From: Terriglobales bacterium
GTDB lineage: Bacteria; Acidobacteriota; Terriglobia; Terriglobales; Acidobacteriaceae
Length of the DNA: 64,000 nucleotides
Reading direction: 5' to 3'
Assembly: GCA_035651655.1 (NCBI GenBank)
Contig: DASRFG010000025.1
Coordinates: 124,001-188,000, forward strand
Every line of letters begins with the position of its first letter. Position 1 is the stretch's first letter. The position numbers and the translations under genes were made by a program. Shown piece by piece: positions 30,857-38,775 of the stretch. The notes under the pieces are model-generated. The model ran no database searches and had not been told where the DNA came from. It saw nothing but the letters and a program-made list of their open reading frames with translations.

Positions 30857-30941
30857 CGGAGGGCGGGGGAATCGGACCCCAATCGCTCTGACACGATCTG
30901 CGGTTTATAAGACCGCCCCTAGCACCTGCTAGACGCCCTCC
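30857..30941 (-). tRNA. Class II tRNA-like gene, anticodon UAU, 8/4 fold
   Basis: Folding by hand gives an 8-bp acceptor stem (GGAGGGCG/CGCCCTCC), a D-stem of 5-6 bp with a 4-nt loop AGGT, a 5-bp anticodon stem GCGGT/ACCGC with loop CTTATAA (anticodon UAU at 30909-30907, U33 present), a long variable arm (GATCG/CGATT stem) and a 4-bp T-stem GGGG/CCCC with loop TCCGATT. The discriminator is G73 and CCA is not encoded. 8/4 class II tRNAs are the known allo-tRNA type; G73 plus a long variable arm suggests serine identity, while UAU reads AUA (Ile). U55 of the T-loop is C here. The gene starts 16 nt after the HTH-ImmA/IrrE stop codon, so it is probably in that transcript. Confidence 0.8.
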
Positions 30942-30957
30942 ATTTTTTTACTCCCCT

Positions 30958-32103
30958 TTACTTTTTAACCAGAGACAAATTTGGACGCTTGCCGCGATTC
31001 GATGTGTCCTGTCCCTTCCCTTCGATGCTGGTCATCGTTAAACCAAACATATACTCTTCTAACTCTGAGGGCGGGAGATGAAGAGCACGCGCTAGAGCAC
31101 CTCGTGTGATTCCCTCGCGATAAAGTTCGCTGAGCATTGTTGGTAGTAACTGTGAAGTTTCACGCGGAGCTGAATCAGGCTCAAATGTCCTATACCCACG
31201 CTTCGCGATTTGAATGCTAAGGGTCCGGTATTGCCACTCTGACATCATGCCGACTTCGTGTAATCGATAGTTCAGCGCAGCGACAGATACATTCCAGATT
31301 CTCTTCAGTCGAATCAGATCATCAATTACGGCGAATCGGGGTGAACGGGCAATAACGCTGGCCTTGGGCATGAGAAATGCACCAGCGAAAATGTCCGCTT
31401 CCCGCTCTGCCTCCCGGCCTTGGGGAGAGCTGTGTCGATGCAGAAGCAAATGGCCTAGCTCGTGCGCTGCGTCGTAGCGGCTGCGCTCCGACGATTTGTT
31501 ATTGTTCAAGAAAACAAAGGGAGTATTCTCTCGCCACATAGAAAAAGCATCGACTTCACGCGTATCAATCGCAAGCGAGAAAACGCGAATCCCCTGGGCC
31601 TCCAAGAGATGAACAATGTTGCGGATCGGCATTTCGCCGATCCCCCAGATTTGCCGAATGGCTGCTGCTGCCGTTTCCGGCGATCTCTCACGGCCCAGAT
31701 CAGGCAAGTCAGCCGTGGGCAGTTCAAACTTAGATTCGAGCCAATCATTCAAATATAGGGCAATCGCGCCCTGAGCGAGTGCCATATCCCGGCGCATCGG
31801 CTTCAGTCTGGACAACGAACGGAAACTGGCTACATCGGGACGCGGCCTTTCCAGGTCGCTACCTTGAAAAAATGACGCGGGGAAGCCCAAGACCATTTCA
31901 AGACGACGGCGTGTTTCAGGCGAGGGACAGAACTCGCCTGATTCGTACGCCACAATCGTCCTGAGATCAACGTCAATTGCTTCCGCTAATTCGCTTTTGG
32001 ATAACCCTTTCCGCTCGCGAATCAAAGTCAAGCGGCGAGGGTTAAACTCCTCAGGCGCGTCGCTTGACATTGACAGTGATGTTTGGAGATTGCGGAATGT
32101 CAT
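30958..32103 (-). CDS. XRE-type HTH with ImmA/IrrE metallopeptidase domain
   Basis: A 381-residue cytosolic protein. Residues about 22-75 form a lambda-repressor-like HTH (RLTLIRERKGLSKSELAEA). Residues about 160-250 form an ImmA/IrrE (DUF955/COG2856) zinc peptidase with HELGH at 214-218 and a Glu ligand at 235 (EREADIFAGAF). Such proteins usually sense stress and cleave a repressor or act in toxin-antitoxin-like modules. It overlaps the upstream 221-residue gene by up to 53 nt (an ATG at 32070 would reduce this to 20 nt), so the two are translationally coupled. The tRNA-like gene follows 16 nt downstream. Confidence 0.88.
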   Translation of the reverse strand: MTFRNLQTSLSMSSDAPEEFNPRRLTLIRERKGLSKSELAEAIDVDLRTIVAYESGEFCPSPETRRRLEMVLGFPASFFQGSDLERPRPDVASFRSLSRLKPMRRDMALAQGAIALYLNDWLESKFELPTADLPDLGRERSPETAAAAIRQIWGIGEMPIRNIVHLLEAQGIRVFSLAIDTREVDAFSMWRENTPFVFLNNNKSSERSRYDAAHELGHLLLHRHSSPQGREAEREADIFAGAFLMPKASVIARSPRFAVIDDLIRLKRIWNVSVAALNYRLHEVGMMSEWQYRTLSIQIAKRGYRTFEPDSAPRETSQLLPTMLSELYREGITRGALARALHLPPSELEEYMFGLTMTSIEGKGQDTSNRGKRPNLSLVKK

Positions 32104-32716
32104 CGTTCGGAACCTTCAAAGTATCAGCATCGAACGGCGTTGATCCCAAGATGATCCGCTTGGCCCATCCATCAACTCGTCCCTCTTGGTTCATGCCGAT
32201 CGGAAGGGACAACTCACACCTGAGTTCGCGCTTTACTTCATCGGAATGAATTAACAGCAGCCAAGTAACAATCCCCGTTTTGGCTGTCTGCTCGTATGCA
32301 GCGATGGCCAGTTCCTCATTCGGGAACAGCTTAAGCTGGTTATTGGAAATGTTGCTCTTCATTTGCGGCCCTTTGGGGCATTTGGTGCACGGGTCAAACT
32401 CGCGGTTTCCCGTCGCATCATCGCCAGTCGCGACTGTGATGGCGATCTTCCTATTGTGGTGGTAGACGATCGGAAGCCCACGAGGGTTATCAATGAGCCA
32501 TCCCTCGGGAACCAGGATGTCTCTGGCCGTCTTTATTGTTTCCGCCCACGCAGAAAGTGCAGGGAAAGACGGGGGGTGATGCGGCGTACAGTTAGCTCTC
32601 TGAAGCTGCCCGACCCGCGCGGCGTTTAAGAGCCAGTCTTCCTCAAGGCCGAGATGCGCGAGCTGATTGTGAACGTCGTGTGGCTCCCAGTAGATTTTCG
32701 GATTTGCCAGGGCCAA
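32051..32716 (-). CDS. Partner protein of HTH-ImmA/IrrE module, unknown
   Basis: A 221-residue cytosolic protein. A start region with WEPHDVHNQLAHLGLEEDWL is followed by a block with Trp, Pro and Thr-rich conserved-looking segments (VPEGWLIDNPRGLPIVYHH, VATGDDATG, PCTKCPKGPQM), then a strand-rich C-terminus. Proteins with this VATGD...TKxPKG pattern are, to my knowledge, encoded next to ImmA/IrrE genes in many bacteria and are uncharacterised. It starts at TTG 32716 with aaggaggg about 10 nt upstream. It could be the substrate, toxin or sensor partner of the peptidase; this is inference from coupling. Confidence 0.78.
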   Translation of the reverse strand: MALANPKIYWEPHDVHNQLAHLGLEEDWLLNAARVGQLQRANCTPHHPPSFPALSAWAETIKTARDILVPEGWLIDNPRGLPIVYHHNRKIAITVATGDDATGNREFDPCTKCPKGPQMKSNISNNQLKLFPNEELAIAAYEQTAKTGIVTWLLLIHSDEVKRELRCELSLPIGMNQEGRVDGWAKRIILGSTPFDADTLKVPNDDIPQSPNITVNVKRRA

Positions 32717-32744
32717 AGTTTGGACCCTCCTTAGAATCGTTTGA

Positions 32745-32786
32745 CTTCCTAAAAAGCTACCTCAAATGAGGTTGGTTTATAGGAAG
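32745..32786. promoter_or_regulatory. Nested inverted repeats in divergent promoter region
   Basis: An inner palindrome ACCTCA-AA-TGAGGT (32759-32772) lies inside an outer pair CTTCCTA (32745-32751) and TAGGAAG (32780-32786). The region separates the minus-strand ImmA/IrrE operon from the plus-strand transposase. It is a good candidate operator for the XRE-type HTH protein. Confidence 0.6.
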
Positions 32787-32835
32787 TATATAGACCTAAC
32801 TATTGTTGAAATCAAGAGAAATCGTGATTGACTTT

Positions 32836-32851
32836 CAGCAAGCGCTTGCTG
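32836..32851. promoter_or_regulatory. 16-bp palindrome before transposase gene
   Basis: CAGCAAGCGCTTGCTG is a perfect palindrome 13 nt before the transposase ATG; 14-15 of its bases recur near the left end of the element. It may let the transposase or another DNA-binding protein repress transposase expression. Confidence 0.55.
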
Positions 32852-32863
32852 TATATTGTACGC

Positions 32864-33820
32864 ATGAACTGCGAGACGTGCAACATCGAGTGCCAGCGTT
32901 TCGGTAAGCATCGCAATGGTTTACAGCGCTTCCGCTGTTCACAATGCCATAAAACATTCACGCAAGAGCACCACGCTCTGTTTGCTCCCATGATTCTCCC
33001 TGAAGAAAAAGCTCTGCTGGCAATTCAACTTTTGATCGAAGGAACTAGCATCCGCGCAGTCGAACGCATTACCGGGCTGCACCGGGATACGATCACCCGA
33101 CTGCTGGTCCTTGCTGGCGAGCGCTGCATAGCGCTCATGGACACGCGGATGCGGAATCTGCGGTGCAAGCATGTACAGGCCGATGAAATCTGGAGCTTCA
33201 TTGGGAAGAAACAGCGAAACGTGAAAGTCGAAGACCCCGATGAATTTGGCGACGCTTGGGTATTCGTCTCGCTGGATGCGGAAACAAAGCTGATTCCTGC
33301 ATATGCCGTCGGACGCCGTGACCGTGAAACGACCTATAGATTCCTCACTGATCTTCGGGATCGCATGGCGGAAGAGCATCGCTTCCAAATCACGACGGAC
33401 GGCTTTGTGTTCTACCGTAATGGAGTTGAAGATGTATTCGCTGGACGGGCCGATTTCGCTCAGATGATAAAGTTGTACGGCGATTACGGACAACATGATG
33501 CGGCTGGCCGCTACTCTCCCTCTCCGATGATAGAAACGATAATCAAGATACGGGATGGTCGCCCTGACCTACGCCACATAAGCACCAGCTTTGTCGAGCG
33601 CCAGAATCTCACGATCCGAATGGCAATTCGCAGGTTTACTCGACTGACAAATGCCTTCTCCAAAAAGCTAGACAATCACAAAGCCGCTTGCGCTTTGCAC
33701 TTTGCGTATTACAATTTTTGCCGGATACACAAAAGCCTGCGGATCACGCCTGCAATGGAAGCGGGATTGACAGACCACGTATGGACAATCAAAGAACTGC
33801 TGCAACCCGTTGATAATTAG
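32864..33820 (+). CDS. IS1-like DDE transposase
   Basis: A 318-residue single-frame transposase. The N-terminal zinc ribbon has CETC (Cys3, Cys6) and CSQC (Cys25, Cys28), followed by an HTH-like stretch (TSIRAVERITGLHRDTITR). The catalytic triad is visible: Asp107 (QADEIWSFIGKK), Asp179 (ITTDGFVFY) and Glu245 (SFVERQN), which is the IS1 pattern. Classical IS1 needs a programmed frameshift between InsA and InsB; here both parts are fused, as in the ISMhu11-type subgroup. The ATG at 32864 starts right at the zinc ribbon. By hand count 7 of 23 Ile codons are ATA, unusual for this GC-rich genome. Confidence 0.92.
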   Translation: MNCETCNIECQRFGKHRNGLQRFRCSQCHKTFTQEHHALFAPMILPEEKALLAIQLLIEGTSIRAVERITGLHRDTITRLLVLAGERCIALMDTRMRNLRCKHVQADEIWSFIGKKQRNVKVEDPDEFGDAWVFVSLDAETKLIPAYAVGRRDRETTYRFLTDLRDRMAEEHRFQITTDGFVFYRNGVEDVFAGRADFAQMIKLYGDYGQHDAAGRYSPSPMIETIIKIRDGRPDLRHISTSFVERQNLTIRMAIRRFTRLTNAFSKKLDNHKAACALHFAYYNFCRIHKSLRITPAMEAGLTDHVWTIKELLQPVDN

Positions 33821-33884
33821 CTGTTTCACAATTGAGTTGAACCACTAGGTAAAAGACCCTAAAATAAAACAACCGAGGCAAACC

Positions 33885-34325
33885 ATGTCACTCCGCGCGC
33901 GAGCCGTGGACGTTGCGGACTATATCCTCCTTCGCTTAGGCCCAACGTCTGCAATGAAGTTACAAAAACTCGTGTATTACTCCCAGGCTTGGTCGCTGGC
34001 CTGGACGGACGCGCCTTTGTTTGCAGAGGAAATTGAAGCTTGGTCAGATGGGCCAGTCGTGCGCTCTTTGTATAACAAGCATCGCGGCCGTTATCGGCTG
34101 CCTCGCAGATTTTTTGATGGCGAGACAGAAAGGTTAAATCCAGACCAGCGAGATGTTATTGAAAGGGTTCTTAAGTTCTATGGCCCCAAAGACCCTCAGT
34201 GGCTTAGCAATTTAACGCACATCGAAGAGCCGTGGAAGAATGCGCGTGTTGGCCTGCAAGCGGGCGAGCGCGGCCACAACATCATTCCCAAAGAAGCCAT
34301 GCTGAACTACTACGCCAATCTTTAA
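33885..34325 (+). CDS. Panacea-domain (SocA-like, DUF4065) antitoxin
   Basis: A 146-residue cytosolic protein with the Panacea/SocA pattern: VADYILLRLGPTSAMKLQKL, VYYSQAWSLAW, EEIEAWSDGPVV and a late AMLNYYA segment. Panacea domains neutralise many unrelated toxins and are encoded next to them. The ATG at 33885 has a gagg site upstream. It lies just after the transposase and is followed, 3 nt later, by the candidate toxin gene. Confidence 0.87.
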   Translation: MSLRARAVDVADYILLRLGPTSAMKLQKLVYYSQAWSLAWTDAPLFAEEIEAWSDGPVVRSLYNKHRGRYRLPRRFFDGETERLNPDQRDVIERVLKFYGPKDPQWLSNLTHIEEPWKNARVGLQAGERGHNIIPKEAMLNYYANL

Positions 34326-34328
34326 GCC

Positions 34329-34799
34329 ATGGCGATTGCTCCAGAACACAGACAACCCAAAACTGCTCAGGAAATAGCGCCTCGGCAGGTCAGAACTGGT
34401 GGTGATCCGGGAAGCCTTGATCGAGAAACCATTGCATGGCACTTTCATCGGTTAGATAATCCGCACGCACAGTGGGGCTGGCAGAAACTTAGGCCAGCGG
34501 ACTGGCGGGATATTTTAAGCCACCTGATATCGTTCGAAGGGCTAACGTGGGCCAGGCTAAAGGAACAAGCGGGTGGCAGAAGGCGCGGTACAAATCATCA
34601 TTCCATCGAAATAGCAGAGTTTACGGCGGCTGCACGGCGAAGGTTATCCGAATTACATTTGGACGAGTTTGATTCGCTTTTCTCACTGCGCATCACAAAC
34701 ACCTTGCGCCTTTATGGAATTAGGGATGGAAGAGTGTTACAACTAGTCTGGCATGATCCCCACCACGGGTCTGGACGCGGTGCCTGTCCAACTCAATAA
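34329..34799 (+). CDS. Candidate toxin partner of the Panacea antitoxin
   Basis: A 156-residue protein whose ATG is 3 nt after the antitoxin stop codon. A disordered-like start is followed by a Trp-rich segment (WGWQKLRPADWRDILSHL), and the C-terminus has the pattern LRITNTLRLYGIRDGRVLQLVWHDPHHG. That pattern is typical of small uncharacterised proteins ending in R.WG.R.G..F.ILWWDP.H, often beside antitoxins, and may be an RNase-like fold. Toxic activity is inferred from position and pattern only. The gene ends 9 nt before the right terminal repeat. Confidence 0.72.
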   Translation: MAIAPEHRQPKTAQEIAPRQVRTGGDPGSLDRETIAWHFHRLDNPHAQWGWQKLRPADWRDILSHLISFEGLTWARLKEQAGGRRRGTNHHSIEIAEFTAAARRRLSELHLDEFDSLFSLRITNTLRLYGIRDGRVLQLVWHDPHHGSGRGACPTQ

Positions 34800-34808
34800 G
34801 ATTTGCTT

Positions 34809-34832
34809 TCAACGCAGATTTAGGACACTACC
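34809..34832 (-). repeat. Right terminal inverted repeat of IS1-like element
   Basis: An exact 24-bp complement of the left end at 30475-30498. It is followed at once by the 8-bp target duplicate. Confidence 0.94.
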
Positions 34833-37800
34833 GAAATCTGACCAAAACAAGCCGTTGGCTTAGCACGACTAATACTTGGCTGGACACGGTGAACACCTAT
34901 GATGATCTGGGCAATCTCTTGTCAACCAAGGATCCGGGACAGCATACGACAACGTTTGGCTACTCGGATCGATGGGCAAATGCCGCCTGTGTGGGAGCAG
35001 CCAACACTCGCGCGTATTTAACATTGACCACTGACCCGCTCAGCCACAGGACACAACGCAGCTACTATCCTTGCACGGGGCTACCAGCAAGCAATCAGAA
35101 CGAGAATGATCTCCAGGCTGGCCGGGCGGGCACAACATTTGCCTATGACCTAATGAATCGGCGCCTGACAGCTAATTACCCGGACGGTGGGCAGATAAGT
35201 GACACGTACGGCGACGCCATCCCCGCGAGTATCACGCAGACTAGTTTGATCGACAACACTTCAGGCCTCAACCTAGTGCATACCAAAGTATTAGACGACC
35301 TCGGGCGTGTGAAACAGGTCCAATTGCAAGATCCTGACTGTGCTGGCCCCGTCAATGTTGACTACACGTATGGTTACGATCCAGCCGCACACAACCGCTT
35401 CACTACGGTGTCAAACCCTTATTGCGGAATCACCGATCCAACATATGGCATCACTACAACACGTTACGACGCTCTCGACCGTCTTTTTCGAGCAGTGCCG
35501 ACGGATGGCTCAGATACCGCGAATAACATTTCTACGGTATATGCGGGAAACGTGGCGACGGCCACAGACCAAGTCGGGAACAAGAGGCAAACGGTGTCAG
35601 ACTCGTTGGGTCGCCTGATCACAGCTTGGGAGCCGAACTCTAGCGGCGCATTCGTAAATGAAACCGATTACGTGTATGACACCCTAGACAACCTGACCAG
35701 TGTCACCCAAAAGGGCAACGCAGCCTCTTCGAGCTGGCGCACACGCTCTTTTGCTTATGACTCGCTCTCGCGCCTGACCAGCGCCACCAACCCCGAATCA
35801 GGGACGACCACGTACACCTACGACGCCGACGGAAATGTCCTTACCAAAGTAGCCCCCAAACCAAACCAGACCAGCTCAGCCACAGTGACCGCGACATATG
35901 GCTATGACGCCGATCACCGCCTCACCCAGAAAAGCTATTCCGACACAACTCCGCTTGTGAAGTACGGCTACGACGGCATTTCGCCGGCCGGTTGCACCGC
36001 AGGCTTGACGCCTACAAACCCGGTCGGGTTGCGCACGGTCATGTGTGATGGATCGGGCACGAGTTCCTGGAGTTACGATCCCATGGGGCGGGCGGTAACC
36101 CTACAGCGCACGGTAAACGGATTCACGAGATCAGCTACCTATCAATACAATCAGGACGGGTCACTTAACAACCTCGCCGGCTTTGATGCGGGGCAGTTCC
36201 TGTACTACGGCTACAATGCCGCCGCCAGGCCGGTGTCCCTGAGGGATCGAAGCAATAATTACGTGAGTTCAGCTCACTACTCTTCAGACGGACAGATCAC
36301 CAGCGCGCTCTACGATTTCTGTCCAAACGGCTTGAGTTGGTGTGGTGGCGGTTTTGCTGGCCTCAGCATAACCAACAGCTACAACAAGCGACTGCAACCG
36401 GTGATTCTCTCCGGCGCCTCGCCCAGCCAGACAGTTTTCAGTCTTAGCTACGATTTTCATCTCGGGACGGCGAACAATGGCAACGTTTATCAAATTGTGA
36501 ACAATCGGGACAATAATCGCACCCAAACATTCACATTTGATCAGCTGAATCGTGTGGCCTCTGCCTCCAGCCAGGGCCCGCTCTGGGGTAATTCATACGT
36601 ATATGACGCCTGGGGTAACCTGCTCCAAAAGAATGTCACCAAGGGCACTTCGGAAACCCTGAACGTGGCGGTCAGCGCCAAGAACCAGATCGTTGGGGCG
36701 ACATACGACGCGGCCGGTAACATGATCAATGATGGTGGGGGGCACGCTTTTACTTACGATGCCGAGAACCGCCTGCTTACCGCTGGCGGATACACCTACA
36801 CTTATGACGGCGACGGTGAACGCGTCAAAAAGACCAATGGCGCCACCGGCAAACTGTACTGGTATGACCCCCAGGGTAATGCGCCGCTGGAGACTGACCT
36901 GGCAAACAATACAGCTAACTGGTACATGTTTTTCAACGGAAGGCTGGCCAGCTTAGGTAACACCGGACTTGCTTACTACTTTTCGGATCACCTAGGCTCG
37001 TCCAGCGTGATTACAAACGGGACGGGCACCATTCAAGATGAATCCGACTACTACCCCTTCGGCGGCGAGCGGGTAATCACTAGCGCCACGGGACAACGGT
37101 ACAAGTTTACCGGTAAAGAGAGAGACACGGAATCCGGCCTGGACATGTTTGGTGCCCGCTACTACGCCAGCAGCCTCGGCAGGTTCATGCAGACCGACCC
37201 TAAGGCTAAGAGCGCTCACATGCTTAACCCGCAGAGTTGGAATCGTTATGCGTACACGCTCAACAATCCGCTAAAGTACGTCGATCCCGATGGCATGGAT
37301 GTTGTTTTGGCAGCGAACCTCAGCGCGAAAGACCGCGCCTACATCGTGAACAACCTTGCCCGAATGTACGCGACTCCTGCTGGCAAGGCGATGCTCCAAC
37401 GAGCTGACGCAAGCAAGTTCACAATAACCGTGGGAACGGGACACCTTGGGCGCACCGATCTAACCAATGCGCCTCCTGGGACAGTGGTCTTTGGGGGGCA
37501 AACCAAAGTTGAAGGTGGAACCACTACCTACGGAGTCGCACAAGCAGACGGACACAAGATGCTTGTCGCTCAGAGTCCGGACTCGCCGACAGCGCCCCCG
37601 ATACAAGTCACTATCGACAAATCTCAGGCTGCTGAGATCGGGAAAGACCCGGCAACAGTGTTTGCTCACGAGCTTGGCGGCCACACAGCTGACGTGCTGA
37701 ACGCCGCCGAGAGCAATCCCAATCAGTTCATCGACAGCGTGAATCCCAAAGATGAAAGCAGCTCCGAAGCTGCCGAGAAGGCGCTCGGTAAGCTCCCGAA

Positions 37801-37894
37801 TCAGCCCAGCCAGCAGGACGTACAAGCTGTTGAGCAGATTGTTAAACCGCTGTGCACCACAGATGACAAAGGGAAGAAAGTGTGCTCTCAATGA
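34833..37894 (+). pseudogene. RHS/YD-repeat protein, 3' part with zincin-like tip
   Basis: This continues the RHS gene split at 30474; with the element removed the frame reads NRRGNLTKTSRWLS. A long YD-repeat shell (FTYDAENRLLT, YTYDGDGERVKK) ends in the RHS-associated core (YYFSDHLGSSSVITNG to GARYYASSLGRFMQTDP). After DPDGM a variable C-terminal domain of about 200 residues follows, with HELGGH at codons 927-932 counted from GTG 34889. Such tips are released toxin domains in polymorphic toxins; HExxH-type motifs suggest a metallopeptidase. As it stands, only 34889-37894 could be expressed as a 1,001-residue product without a signal peptide. Confidence 0.85.
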
Positions 37895-38454
37895 ATCATC
37901 GAATCGCGATCCTGTGCTTGCTGGGTTCCACACTCAACCTTGGGGTATGCCAGACGTCTGTGCAATCTCAAGTTGAATCGATACTGGATTCTGGTTCCAG
38001 CCGCTCTGAGACTCGTGATCTGATCCTGAAGATCAGCGATCATCCCGTACCCGTGCTCTTGAGTATCGCCCAGTCGACTGGGGAGTCGCATGTGCGGCGA
38101 ACACGTGCAATCAATCTCATGGCTGCGTTCAAAACCGAAGAGTCCGAACGTGCTCTTGCTGAAATAGCAGAGCATGGTAATGCTAGGCTTCGCTGCTCGG
38201 CATTGCAGGCGTTTGTGGAACTGAAATCCCGCGACGCCATCCCGATGCTCATCAAGAAGCTGGACGATCAAGCCGTTTGCATGCAGACCGTTGAAACCGA
38301 TCCCGCACGACAGTACGACGTATATGTGTCGGACGAGGCGGTGCGCCTTCTAGAACAGATCACGAGGCAGTCGTTCGGTGAAAAGTCAGCCGACGGTCAT
38401 CGAGCTACAAAGCCGTGGAAGGAATGGTGGTCCAAGCAGGGGGCTGCGTCGTGA
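37891..38454 (+). CDS. Exported HEAT-repeat protein, candidate immunity protein
   Basis: A 187-residue protein with a signal peptide (about 1-20). The rest shows HEAT-like helical repeats: AINLMAAFKTEESERALAEI, then LRCSALQAFVELKSRDAIP. Its ATG overlaps the RHS stop codon (ATGA), so it is made with the RHS protein. HEAT-type proteins are among the known immunity families of polymorphic toxins, and the periplasmic location would fit protection from a toxin acting outside the cytosol. The immunity role is inferred from gene order. Confidence 0.7.
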   Translation: MNHRIAILCLLGSTLNLGVCQTSVQSQVESILDSGSSRSETRDLILKISDHPVPVLLSIAQSTGESHVRRTRAINLMAAFKTEESERALAEIAEHGNARLRCSALQAFVELKSRDAIPMLIKKLDDQAVCMQTVETDPARQYDVYVSDEAVRLLEQITRQSFGEKSADGHRATKPWKEWWSKQGAAS

Positions 38455-38775
38455 ACGGGCAAACCTCGGAAGCAGTGGTTTCCTGTTCCGGTGGCCGAGC
38501 AGAGTACCTGCCGTTCGCGTTCCTGGACGGCCAGGGCGAACGCTCCCGGAGCGGGTGAGGGTCGTCAGGGTACTTTCTGGTTCTCCGGGCTGTCCCTGAG
38601 AGTTTTTTCTTTAGCTGCCGGCTTGGTTCTCTGACCGCGCCGGGGTGTGGCGCGGCCTTGATGTCTGGGGGTGAGCCGCCGCTCCGCGTCCTGCCCCACC
38701 TCGCCGTAAGCATAATTGCGGAAGCTACTTTAGGCCCACTGCTCGGGCTCATTTACCAGTCCCCGCCGCACCGGG
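38455..38775. other. Non-coding end of the RHS island
   Basis: About 320 nt between the HEAT gene and the right direct repeat. It is GC-rich with several short palindromic pieces (for example cgcgccggggtgtggcgcg around 38636-38655). I see no gene and no integrase. Confidence 0.5.

Larger units (their letters stand above)
30475..34832. mobile_element. IS1-like element with cargo genes (4,358 bp)
   Basis: The element is bounded by perfect 24-bp terminal inverted repeats (30475-30498 and 34809-34832, outer end GGTAGTGTCC) and by an 8-bp target duplication. It contains an IS1-like single-frame DDE transposase in the middle and cargo on both sides: a small ORF, a minus-strand operon of two proteins plus a tRNA-like gene, and a plus-strand Panacea antitoxin/toxin-candidate pair. 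Simple IS1-family elements are usually 0.7-1.2 kb, so about 3 kb is passenger DNA. Both repeats are perfect and the duplication is intact, so the insertion is recent. Confidence 0.93.

Noticed and set aside
30858-30941. A normal tRNA-Ile, tRNA-Leu or tRNA-Sec reading of the tRNA-like gene
   Set aside because: Ile tRNAs lack a long variable arm, Leu would need another anticodon and A73, and Sec needs UCA with an 8/5 fold; the 8/4 fold with G73 fits none of them.
32864-33820. A programmed frameshift in the IS1-like transposase
   Set aside because: Zinc ribbon and DDE catalytic domain are in one uninterrupted frame.
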